Source: Candidatus Sulfotelmatobacter sp. (GTDB lineage Bacteria > Acidobacteriota > Terriglobia > Terriglobales > Acidobacteriaceae). Taken from it: a stretch of 12,948 nucleotides of DNA. The stretch covers positions 1 to 12,948 of the forward strand of contig JASHRB010000358.1 of the NCBI GenBank assembly GCA_030037575.1, in the 5' to 3' direction. Positions 1 through 6,466 of the stretch are shown here, one piece after another; the first letter of the stretch is position 1, and each line of letters begins with the position of its first letter. Position numbers and translations under genes: made by a program. The notes beneath the pieces were generated by a model, which was not told the origin of the DNA, ran no database searches, and saw nothing but the letters and a program-made list of their open reading frames with translations.

Positions 1-203
1 GCAAGCGGTACGTCGCGGGGGTGTTATCGTCAGGGATTGGGCTGGCGGTGCTGGCGGCGGAATATCCTGAGAAGTTTGAAAAGGTGCGCCAGTCGCTGCC
101 CGATTATTTCGATCGCGGCATGCGCATCATGGAATTAGCCGAGCGAGCCGGAAGGCGCATGTCGGATGGCCGCTCCACCGACTGGGGCGAACTCGGGGTG
201 TAA
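1..203 (+). CDS. 3' end of an unrecognised gene
   Basis: The reading frame is open from base 3 and ends at a TAA at 201-203, so only about the last 66 residues are visible and the true start lies before the window. The visible part begins KRYVAGVLSSGIGLAVLAAE, a short hydrophobic Gly/Ala/Leu-rich stretch. A charged helical tail follows (EKFEKVRQSLPDYFDRGMRI) and ends in WGELGV. A hydrophobic segment with an amphipathic tail would suit a small membrane-associated protein, but I do not recognise a family. A GTG at 21 could serve as an internal start, but the frame is open upstream of it and the alignment to a start is not decidable here. It converges on sufT, with 41 nt between the two stop codons. 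Confidence 0.6.
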   Translation, partial: KRYVAGVLSSGIGLAVLAAEYPEKFEKVRQSLPDYFDRGMRIMELAERAGRRMSDGRSTDWGELGV

Positions 204-244
204 CGCGCGCCGGCCGAAGCGCAAAGCGGAAGCCAGAGCTTTAT

Positions 245-568
245 TCAGTCGATTCCCAATTGCTTGCGCGCCTCGGGGCTGAGGCGTTCGGGCGTCCAGG
301 CTGGAGTCCAAACCACATGGACGTTCGCATTGCGGATGCCGGGCAACTGCTCGAGCCGCGATTTCACCTGCGCGCTGATGTTGACGTGTTCGGGGCAGCC
401 TTGCGCGGTAAGAGTCATCTCTACGGCGACGTCTTGTTTATCCGCATCGCCCTCGGCGGGGGCAAACTTCACGCCGTAGATCAACCCGAGATCGACAATG
501 TTCACTGGAATCTCGGGATCGTAGCAACCGCGCAGCGCGCTCAGAACATCCTGCTCTGTGACTGGCAT
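245..568 (-). CDS. sufT: SufT/PaaD-type (MIP18, DUF59) Fe-S cluster assembly factor
   Basis: This 107-residue protein has the marks of the MIP18/DUF59 family. The acidic motif DPEIPVNIVDLGLIY lies at residues 17-31. A conserved cysteine, C58, sits in MTLTAQGCP. The C-terminal WTPAWTPERLSPEARKQLG is typical of the SufT/PaaD branch. Family members help mature Fe-S proteins in the cytoplasm, often beside suf genes; PaaD itself serves phenylacetyl-CoA oxygenase. No suf or paa genes are visible here, so the Fe-S maturation role is the safer call. Length matches the family (about 100-110 residues). The ATG at 568 is preceded by GAGGAG at a 6-nt spacing, which fixes the start. The gene stands alone on its strand. 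The exact subfamily (SufT versus a generic DUF59 protein) is less certain than the family. Confidence 0.88.
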   Translation of the reverse strand: MPVTEQDVLSALRGCYDPEIPVNIVDLGLIYGVKFAPAEGDADKQDVAVEMTLTAQGCPEHVNISAQVKSRLEQLPGIRNANVHVVWTPAWTPERLSPEARKQLGID

Positions 569-821
569 TCGGACTCCTCTTGCGTTTGGTGTGTTTAGTG
601 TAGCGCACTGCGCGGCGGGACCTGAACGTGGGGGTAGGCTAGGGGAGACGAATTACCAGCAAATTTAGTCGTTCCGCGTGAGCATTTCAGCTGCAACCGG
701 CCTCACCAAGCGAGTCGAGGATTCGGCCGTTCCGCTGGTGGAGACACCTGAGCGCCACGTTGTTCCCAGGCGGTTACCTCCAGATTGCGGGCGGTTTCCT
801 GCCATCTGCTAAAGTTTTCCC
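569..821. promoter_or_regulatory. Divergent intergenic region with a possible sufT promoter
   Basis: These 253 nt separate the divergent sufT and 240-residue-protein genes, and no convincing ORF lies here. On the minus strand, TACACT (complement of 597-602) is a fair -10 match and would give a 5' UTR of roughly 20 nt to the sufT ATG. No good -35 is visible at the right spacing. A perfect 11-bp palindrome, GCGCA-C-TGCGC, lies at 603-613 just upstream of that -10, where an operator could sit. For the + strand gene I see neither a clear promoter nor a Shine-Dalgarno sequence; the bases before its ATG read TAAAGTTTTCCC. All of this is weak sequence resemblance. Confidence 0.3.
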
Positions 822-1544
822 ATGAGCAGCGAAAAAGCAAAGAAGAGGATTCAGATTGCGCTGGGGCTGGCCCTGATTGCCGCTGCCGGCCGCGCCGGAT
901 ACATTCTTTACCAGCGCCACGAAGATTACGTGGCCGCGCAAAAGCAACAGCAGGCGAAAAACGCCGGTTATTCGAATGCCGATTACTACGTCACGCCGAA
1001 GAAGCTTTATCCCTACGACTTGAAAACCGCCAAGCAGTTGACAGAGCAGCCGGTGTGGGTGAAAGAGGGGTACCGGTACACCTATTACTGGTACAACCCG
1101 GCGGCCAAGACGGTGGACTTCGAACATGACGCCGGTCTGCTCGGTCCCATTGAGAAAATGGCTATAAAAGACGTCGTGGCCGTGCCCGGTCCCGGCGGAA
1201 AGCGGCAAGTCGTGGCTCTGTTTGAGAAAGACGGAAAAAGCAACGCCGTGCCGATCGGATTCGAGGCCGACGGGCAGTACAAGATTTATTCCGACGACAT
1301 GTTTTACATCGAAGACCCGCACGTCCTGTACAAGCACTGGCCGCCCGAGGTCTGGCGGGCGGTTGAACAGCACGAAGTGAAGCCGGGGATGAATGAACTG
1401 CAGGCCGATTTTGCCGTCGGCATGGGTGTGCCCGACGCCAGTCCATCGGCGGACGAGAAGGTCGTCAGATATCCCAATGGAGGCAAGCCGCTGGTGGTGA
1501 CCTACGACGGCGGCAAGGCCGCCGACATTAGATCCGGAACCTAG
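822..1544 (+). CDS. Unrecognised membrane-anchored protein, possible BamE/SmpA-like C-terminal domain
   Basis: This 240-residue protein begins with a basic stretch (MSSEKAKKRIQ) and a single hydrophobic helix at about residues 11-30, so it is probably a bitopic inner-membrane protein with most of its mass outside. There is no lipobox. The middle is rich in Tyr and Trp (YRYTYYWYNP at about 84-93). The end, about residues 180-237, runs VKPGMNELQ, then GVPD, then RYPNGGKPLVVTYDGGKAADI. That order of a GM turn, an 'LG-P' like turn, and two strands ending in 'DG' resembles the BamE/SmpA/OmlA fold, but I am judging this by eye. No catalytic motif is visible. No Shine-Dalgarno sequence precedes the ATG, so translation may be weak or leaderless. 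The function is unknown. It reads as a real gene because the opposite-strand frame across it gives a biased, implausible protein. Confidence 0.72.
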   Translation: MSSEKAKKRIQIALGLALIAAAGRAGYILYQRHEDYVAAQKQQQAKNAGYSNADYYVTPKKLYPYDLKTAKQLTEQPVWVKEGYRYTYYWYNPAAKTVDFEHDAGLLGPIEKMAIKDVVAVPGPGGKRQVVALFEKDGKSNAVPIGFEADGQYKIYSDDMFYIEDPHVLYKHWPPEVWRAVEQHEVKPGMNELQADFAVGMGVPDASPSADEKVVRYPNGGKPLVVTYDGGKAADIRSGT

Positions 1545-1606
1545 CGGAATCGAACTTCCGCCCACACCCCTCTCGCTTGCGCACCTGGCGGATCCTTTGC
1601 GCCAGG
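1544..1606 (+). terminator. Two hairpins after the 240-residue protein gene
   Basis: The first hairpin is GCGGAA (1544-1549) with TTCCGC (1556-1561) and a 6-nt loop, starting on the last base of the stop codon. The second is CCTGGCG (1584-1590) with CGCCAGG (1600-1606) and a 9-nt loop. Both stems are perfect. Neither is followed by a T-run on either strand, so a classic intrinsic terminator is not shown. They may be RNA 3'-end stabilisers or a U-less terminator. Confidence 0.35.
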
Positions 1607-1818
1607 GCAACGCTCAACGAACGCGCCCGGCACGCAATGAGGTTCACACGCTCCGCCGACGCCGTCCCCCCGGCCCGCGGCCTCGGCAATCGCCCGAAGT
1701 GCTATGACGTTGGTGATCTGCTCCCCACCCCGAAAGCTACTTAGAATTTCCTCGGTGACAAAATCCTCCGCGCCGACAAATGTTCAGCAACTGATTCATA
1801 ACAAAGGAGATAATTAGC
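1607..1818. other. Intergenic stretch before the small protein gene
   Basis: I see no gene here. A minus-strand frame stays open from a TGA near 1790 down to a TAG at 1542-1544, and its first half looks protein-like (EEILSSFRGGEQITNVIALR). It has no ATG, GTG or TTG near its upstream end, and its last third is a Cys/Pro/Gly-rich run typical of chance GC-rich frames. It is either noise or the worn remains of a gene. GTGACA at 1755-1760 resembles a -35 element for the downstream small gene, but the matching -10 (AAATGT, 1778-1783) is poor. Confidence 0.4.
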
Positions 1819-1980
1819 ATGGCCGCAGGTGCCACTCCCGCTCCACAAAAAAAGCTCGAAACCGAGGATGAGATCCGGGAAAAGCCGCAATCGCAACCGG
1901 AGTCTCTGAAAGAACGTATCGTTCGCCGCCTTCATCAAATTTTCGAAGGGCATCAAGAGTATCTCGGCTGGCGGCAGTAA
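1819..1980 (+). CDS. Small basic/acidic helical protein, 53 residues
   Basis: This short ORF starts at ATG 1819 and ends at TAA 1978-1980. A strong Shine-Dalgarno sequence, AAAGGAGA at 1802-1809, lies 9 nt before the start, which is the main reason to call it a gene. The N-terminus (about residues 1-30) is charged and Pro/Gln/Glu-rich and probably disordered. The C-terminus (about 31-53) can form an amphipathic helix, KERIVRRLHQIFEGHQEYLG, and the protein ends in WRQ. There is no membrane helix, signal peptide or Cys motif. The function is unknown. The helix-plus-GH-E-LGW tail looks like a deliberate motif rather than random sequence. It converges on cheB with 90 nt between stops and is not part of that operon. 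Confidence 0.62.
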   Translation: MAAGATPAPQKKLETEDEIREKPQSQPESLKERIVRRLHQIFEGHQEYLGWRQ

Positions 1981-2070
1981 AACCGCCTGAGCCAGCCGCA
2001 CTGCTTCCTTGGGGTCGGGCCATCTCGCTCTAATTTAGCTCCCTACAACCTCGCCGAACAGCCGTCCGTT

Positions 2071-3165
2071 CTAGCCTGAGCTGGCGCTGGCCTTGCCGTG
2101 CAGGTTCAGCACCGCCCGGGCGATCTGATCGAGCGGCATCACCGCATCCACGCCGCCGCGTGCGATCGCCTCTTTGGGCATGCCAAACACCACGCAGCTG
2201 GCTTGGTCCTGCGCGATGGTGACCGCGCCCGCTTCTTTCATTTCGCGCAGGCCTTCCGCCCCGTCGTCTCCCATGCCGGTCATGATCACTCCTACCGCTT
2301 TTTGGCCAACCGCCATGGCCACTGACCGGAACAGCACGTCGACGCTGGGCCGGTGGCGCGAAACTAGTGGGCCATCGATGATCTGGATGATAAATTCCTC
2401 GCCGCTGCGATTGACCAGCATGTGCCGGTTACCGGGAGCGATCACCACCTGGCCGTTTTTCAGCCGTTCGCCGTCTCGCGCCTCGGCGATCTCCACGGCG
2501 CACTCCTTGTTGAGTCGCTCGGCAAACGCCCGCGTGAACACCTCCGGCATGTGCTGCACAATCGCCACCGGAGGGCAGTCGGTGGGCAGCGCAGCAAGAA
2601 ACACCCGCAACGCCTCCGTTCCTCCGGTCGAAGCGCCCACGGCGATCACCCAGCTTGGCGCTGAATTGACCGGCGGTTTGCCCTTGCGCGGCAAAATCGC
2701 GTCCGCCGTCAGGCGTGGTGCTACCGGTAGCCGGGGCTTAAGTTGCGCCTGGGCCGCGCTCCACACTGCGTCAATCAGCGTAACCGCCGACTCGTGCAGG
2801 AACTCGCGCACTCCGACCTTCGGCTTGGTAATGACCTCGACCGCGCCTTCTTCCAGCGCGCGCAACGCCAGCTCCGTTCCTCGCGCCGCAAGCCCGGAAC
2901 AAACCACCACCGGGGTCGGCATCTCCGCCATGATTTTTCGTATGAATGTCAGGCCGTCCATGCGTGGCATTTCAAGGTCGGTCACCACAACCTGCGGCCG
3001 CATTTTCTGCATTTTTGTCCACGCTATCAGGGGATCGGCCGCGGCTTTGACCCTGATTCTCCTGTCCGTGGACATGATGGCCTGCATGACCTGGCGCACC
3101 ATCGCCGAGTCGTCCACCACCAGGACCTGCAGGCTCTGTTCGTTACTCAGTGACACGGCGCTCAC
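2071..3165 (-). CDS. cheB: CheB: chemotaxis response regulator, receptor methylesterase/deamidase
   Basis: This 364-residue cytoplasmic enzyme removes methyl groups from receptor glutamates and can deamidate glutamines, resetting the MCP. The N-terminal receiver (about 10-130) has acidic D18/D19, phospho-acceptor D63 in VVVTDLEMP, S90, and K114 in ITKP. A Pro-rich linker (about 140-168) leads to the methylesterase domain (about 170-357). The expected catalytic triad is present: S179 in GASTGG, H205 in IVQHMP, and D301 in TGMGDDG. The conserved SCVVFGMPKEA follows. Length is normal. The start is a GTG at 3165 with AGGG about 5 nt upstream; a second GTG three codons on is an alternative. It is the last gene of the operon, 44 nt after cheR. 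CheA-phosphate is the likely activator. Confidence 0.96.
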   Translation of the reverse strand: MSAVSLSNEQSLQVLVVDDSAMVRQVMQAIMSTDRRIRVKAAADPLIAWTKMQKMRPQVVVTDLEMPRMDGLTFIRKIMAEMPTPVVVCSGLAARGTELALRALEEGAVEVITKPKVGVREFLHESAVTLIDAVWSAAQAQLKPRLPVAPRLTADAILPRKGKPPVNSAPSWVIAVGASTGGTEALRVFLAALPTDCPPVAIVQHMPEVFTRAFAERLNKECAVEIAEARDGERLKNGQVVIAPGNRHMLVNRSGEEFIIQIIDGPLVSRHRPSVDVLFRSVAMAVGQKAVGVIMTGMGDDGAEGLREMKEAGAVTIAQDQASCVVFGMPKEAIARGGVDAVMPLDQIARAVLNLHGKASASSG

Positions 3166-3209
3166 ATTCTCCCTGGAAGTTCTTTCCGCGAAGCTCTGTC
3201 TGCGCAGCC

Positions 3210-4136
3210 TTACCGGCGTTCTTCTTTTCCCGCCTTGATGTAAATCGTGGACTCGAGGCTGCGCAGTTCGTTGCTCATATTCGTCAGGTTTTCAGCGTGG
3301 CCCACGAATAGAAACCCATTGAGGGTAAGCTGGCGCTCGAGATTCGCCACCACTCGTTGTTTGGAAGCGTTGTCGAAATAGATCAAAACATTGCGGCAGA
3401 AGATGGCGTCAAACGGCGCCTCCGGCAGCCTCGCCTCCTGGTTCAGATTCAGGCGCCGGAACTCGATCATGCGCTGAATCTCGACTCTCACTTTCATCTC
3501 GCCTTCGTGTTCAACCGCTCCACGAAGCATGAAGCCGTGCAGCAGGTGCTGGGGCAGTTCTGTCTGTTTGGCCATGGGATAGATTCCCCGGCGCGCTTTT
3601 TCCAGTACTCGATTCGAAATGTCGGTTGCCGCCAGACGTACATCCCATCCCTCTTCCGCCGCGAAATGGCTGGCGAGCAGCATGGCCAATGTGTAGGGTT
3701 CCTCGCCGGAAGAGCACCCAGCGCTCCACATGCGCAATCGCTTGGGGCGAGCGCCGCGGATGGCTTCGGCTTGCCATCGCGGAAAAACCGTGTGCACCAG
3801 AAAATCGAACTGCCGGGGTTCGCGGAAGAAGCGGGTCTCGTTGGTGGTGATGGCGTCGATCATCCGGGCGCGCTCTTCCTCCTGGTCGGGTTGCGAGACG
3901 CGCTCGTAGTAGTTTTTCAGGGATGTAATTTCGAGCTCGCGCAGGCGCCGGAACAACCGCCCGCAGAGCAAGGCGGTTTTCGAGCTTCCCAGCCAGATTC
4001 CGGTTTCCTCATAGATCAGTTTTTGGAATTTCTGAAACAGCGCGGGGCTGAGGGAAAGCTGCGGCGGCCGCTCGTAGCGCGACTCGAGGTCGTACAACGG
4101 ATTCGGCTCCCGGCCAGGCGCTGCTCCCGCCGGCAC
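3210..4136 (-). CDS. cheR: CheR: SAM-dependent MCP glutamate methyltransferase
   Basis: This 308-residue enzyme transfers methyl from S-adenosylmethionine to receptor glutamates. The N-terminal helical domain is at about 28-95. It is followed by the family motif TTNETRFFR (97-105), SAM-binding SAGCSSGEEPYTLAM (138-152), TDIS (171-174), CRNVLIYF (247-254) and VGHAENL near the end. The small beta-subdomain lies at about 202-230 and includes GFMLRGAVEHEGEMKVR, the region that in other CheRs can bind an MCP C-terminal pentapeptide. About 27 extra Pro/Arg-rich residues precede the usual start. The start is a GTG at 4136, the only start codon right after the in-frame cheW TAG, with GGAG at 4145-4148 inside cheW. 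Translational coupling to cheW is therefore likely. cheB follows after 44 nt. Confidence 0.95.
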   Translation of the reverse strand: MPAGAAPGREPNPLYDLESRYERPPQLSLSPALFQKFQKLIYEETGIWLGSSKTALLCGRLFRRLRELEITSLKNYYERVSQPDQEEERARMIDAITTNETRFFREPRQFDFLVHTVFPRWQAEAIRGARPKRLRMWSAGCSSGEEPYTLAMLLASHFAAEEGWDVRLAATDISNRVLEKARRGIYPMAKQTELPQHLLHGFMLRGAVEHEGEMKVRVEIQRMIEFRRLNLNQEARLPEAPFDAIFCRNVLIYFDNASKQRVVANLERQLTLNGFLFVGHAENLTNMSNELRSLESTIYIKAGKEERR

Positions 4137-4139
4137 CGG

Positions 4140-4718
4140 CTACGCTCCAGCCTCGAAATGAGCTCGTTTACCGGAGCGGTTGCGTGCTTCACTGGCTTCG
4201 GCGCCCGCCTCTTCTGTGGCCACAGACTCGGTCACGGCCAGCATCTCCTCGGCGGAAAGCACTTTGTCGATGTCCAGAATCAGGCAGAATTTCTTGCCCA
4301 GCGCTCCCATGCCGAGCAGGTATTCCGTCCTTACCCGCGTGCCGAACGGTGGAGTTTTTTCGATTTCGTCGGCGGAAAGGTCCAGCACCTGGCTCACCGA
4401 GTCGGCGAGTACGCCCATGGTGAGGCTCTCTCCTTGAAACATGGCTTCAACGATGATCACGCAGGAAAACTTTGTGATTCGGCTCGGCGGCAGCCCAAAC
4501 TTTATCGCCAAATCCACCACCGGAATCACTTTGCCCCGCAGGTTGGTGACCCCGCTCATCCACGCCGGAGTATGGGGAACGGTCGTGACCGTGTCGTATT
4601 CGATAATTTCCCGCACCTTCATCAGGCTGACCGCATACTCCTCGCCGGCGGTCAGGAAAGTGAGATATTGCGCTCTGACAACCGGTGCTGGATTTTTCGT
4701 CTGGTTCGTGACTCCCAT
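4140..4718 (-). CDS. cheW: CheW: receptor-kinase coupling protein
   Basis: This 192-residue scaffold links MCPs to CheA in the chemosensory array at the membrane. The CheW fold covers about residues 14-162: QYLTFLTAGEEYAVSLMKVREII, then the conserved VTNLRGKVIPVVDL (57-70), which docks receptors and CheA, then CVIIVE and LADSVSQVLDL. About 30 extra residues follow (AVTESVATEEAGAEASEARN onwards), Ala/Glu-rich and probably disordered, and longer than in a typical 155-165 residue CheW. The ATG at 4718 has GAGG 9 nt upstream. The gene is 75 nt after the MCP stop. The TAG stop is in the same frame as cheR, with only one codon (CCG) before the cheR GTG, so stop readthrough would give a CheW-CheR fusion of about 500 residues. 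Confidence 0.95.
   Translation of the reverse strand: MGVTNQTKNPAPVVRAQYLTFLTAGEEYAVSLMKVREIIEYDTVTTVPHTPAWMSGVTNLRGKVIPVVDLAIKFGLPPSRITKFSCVIIVEAMFQGESLTMGVLADSVSQVLDLSADEIEKTPPFGTRVRTEYLLGMGALGKKFCLILDIDKVLSAEEMLAVTESVATEEAGAEASEARNRSGKRAHFEAGA
4145..4148 (-). promoter_or_regulatory. cheR ribosome binding site inside cheW
   Basis: On the minus strand GGAG lies in the last codons of cheW, 8 nt before the cheR GTG at 4136. This spacing supports the GTG start and implies that ribosomes finishing cheW can restart on cheR. Confidence 0.6.
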
Positions 4719-4793
4719 AGTTTCTTGCCTCGCATTTCAACCGCGCGCCCGGCCGTTGCGCACCTTCATTGCCCTGCGCGCGGCGGGGTTGGT

Positions 4794-6437
4794 CTAGAAG
4801 GGGGAAAAATTGGCTTCTTCCTCAACCTTGCCCGCCGCCGGCTTCTGGCCGCGCGGCCCCAGGTTCTTGAATGTCGGATTGATGGGCATCGTCATCCGTT
4901 TCTCGCCCTTGCCGCGCTCGGAGAACTGCTCTCCGGCCACCCGGAAGAAGGTCATCAATTGCTGCAGTTGCTCGGACTGGGCCGCCAGTTCCTCGGCCGT
5001 GCTGGATAGTTCCTCGGCGGACGAGGCATTGCGTTGCGTGACCGTATCGACCTGCGCCATGGCCCGGTTGATCTGGGTCACCCCGCCGGATTGCTCCGTC
5101 GATGCGGCCGCAACATCCTGCACCAGTTCCGCCGTTTTCTTGATCGATGGAACCAGATCGGAAAGCAACTGGCCGGAGCGTTCCGCGATCTTGACGCTTT
5201 TCCCCGCCAGCCCGCCGATTTCCTGCGCCGCCAACTGGCTGCGCTCGGCCAGCTTTCGTACTTCCACCGCAACCACGGCGAAGCCGCGCCCCTGGTCGCC
5301 GGCGCGAGCGGCTTCGATGGCCGCATTCAGCGCCAGCAGGTTGGTCTGATACGCGATCTCCTCGATCACTGAAGTTTTGGCGGCAATCTGTTTCATGGCT
5401 TCGACGGTTTCCGTCACGGCGTTGCCGCTCTCCTCCGCCGAGGCCGCGCCTCGGGCCGCCGCTTGCTCCACTTGCCGGCTATTGTCCGCGTTCTGCGTAA
5501 TCGAGGCGTTCATCTGCTCGAGGCTCGAACTCATCTCTTCCACCGAAGCCGCTTGCTCGCTGGTTCCCTGCGAGAGGCTCTGCGAGGAGGCGGAAACCTG
5601 CTGCGCCGCGGATGCGACTGCGGCCGAACCTTCGCGCACGTCGCGGATGATGCCGGAGAGCTTGCGGCTCATGTCGTGCATGGCCTGCTGTAACTGCCCG
5701 GTTTCGGAGCTGTTGGTGACCGGTATTTCCGTGGTCAAATCGCCCGCGGCGATTTTTTCCGCGTGTTCGACCACCTGGCGGATGGGCTGGGTGATGCTTC
5801 GCGTGACGCGGAAGGCGGTGAGAATCGCCAAAAGGAGAATGGCAATCATCAGACCCAGTGCAATCCTGCGCGCCGTCATGTATGCCCGTTGGCCGTCTTC
5901 CATGCTCTTGCGCATGGCCGCGGTCTGAAGGTCGATGAACTTTCCCCACTCCGCCCGATAGCTGTCGAGCACCGGAATCACGGTCTGGCTTAACACCGCC
6001 AGTGCCTGCTCGCGCTTTTTCGCGGCCAGCAGGTCCTTGGCGTTCGCCCGGGCCACCCTGTAAGCCTCGCGGTCCCGCATGACCACGTCAAACATTTGCC
6101 GCTCTTCGGGAGAACTCAAGCTTTTTTCGATGATCGCGACCTGGCCGGTAATCTCCTGACTCGCTGCGTCGTTTTCCAGGTTCAGGCGTTTTTCTTCTTC
6201 CGGGTTGGTGGTCTCGAACAACTGAAAAGTCACGCGTGCATTGGTGATGGAGTTCTCGATCGTCCGGTGCGTCAACTCGACGATGTCGTACCGCTTTTGC
6301 AAAGTCGCCGACATGTTGGCGTTCAGCCGGCCCAGCCAGGTCAGGCCGAAAGCCGCCGCCGCGATGACGAACAGCAGCAGGGCTCCGAACACAATGCCGA
6401 GCCGCGTTCCGATTTTCAGATCTTGCCACGTCTTCAT
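4794..6437 (-). CDS. Methyl-accepting chemotaxis receptor (transmembrane MCP)
   Basis: This 547-residue receptor has TM1 at about 13-35, a helical periplasmic region at about 36-190 that looks like a four-helix-bundle (4HB_MCP) sensor, TM2 at about 192-209, HAMP at about 211-263, and a long coiled-coil signalling hairpin to about 500. The tip reads [20 protein letters not shown] (361-380), the contact site for CheA and CheW. Two segments fit the methylation consensus exactly: E300/E301/E307 in [12 protein letters not shown], and E475/E476/E482 in [25 protein letters not shown] has Val where Asp is frequent. A flexible tail of about 45 residues ends in NFSPF, which fits the pattern x-[HFYW]-x-x-[HFYW] used by some MCPs to tether CheR. 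GAGGGGGAA lies just before the ATG. The ligand cannot be told from the sequence. Confidence 0.95.
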   Translation of the reverse strand: MKTWQDLKIGTRLGIVFGALLLFVIAAAAFGLTWLGRLNANMSATLQKRYDIVELTHRTIENSITNARVTFQLFETTNPEEEKRLNLENDAASQEITGQVAIIEKSLSSPEERQMFDVVMRDREAYRVARANAKDLLAAKKREQALAVLSQTVIPVLDSYRAEWGKFIDLQTAAMRKSMEDGQRAYMTARRIALGLMIAILLLAILTAFRVTRSITQPIRQVVEHAEKIAAGDLTTEIPVTNSSETGQLQQAMHDMSRKLSGIIRDVREGSAAVASAAQQVSASSQSLSQGTSEQAASVEEMSSSLEQMNASITQNADNSRQVEQAAARGAASAEESGNAVTETVEAMKQIAAKTSVIEEIAYQTNLLALNAAIEAARAGDQGRGFAVVAVEVRKLAERSQLAAQEIGGLAGKSVKIAERSGQLLSDLVPSIKKTAELVQDVAAASTEQSGGVTQINRAMAQVDTVTQRNASSAEELSSTAEELAAQSEQLQQLMTFFRVAGEQFSERGKGEKRMTMPINPTFKNLGPRGQKPAAGKVEEEANFSPF

Positions 6438-6466
6438 TGCTTCCCCCTCAAGTGAATCTCTCTAAT

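Noticed and set aside
1538..1565. A tRNA T-arm-like GTTCGATTC on the minus strand inside the first hairpin
   Set aside because: The stem pairing is wrong for a T-arm and there is no anticodon arm, D-arm or acceptor stem around it, so it is neither a tRNA nor a convincing attachment site remnant.
3162..3167. An ATGTGA start-stop pair overlapping the cheB GTG
   Set aside because: It could in principle act as a minimal upstream ORF, but the spacing to the ribosome binding site suits the GTG better and one hexamer is easily chance.
4741..4783. An 8-bp inverted repeat (CCGCGCGC/GCGCGCGG) between the MCP and cheW
   Set aside because: The loop is 27 nt and the arms are simple GC alternation in GC-rich DNA. 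An internal terminator is unlikely in such a tight operon, since there is no T-run.
3357..5009. A 550-codon + strand open frame across cheR, cheW and the MCP end
   Set aside because: It lies opposite three clear chemotaxis genes with intact motifs. Its product is rich in His, Arg, Gln and Gly without any recognisable domain. Long antisense frames are common in GC-rich DNA.
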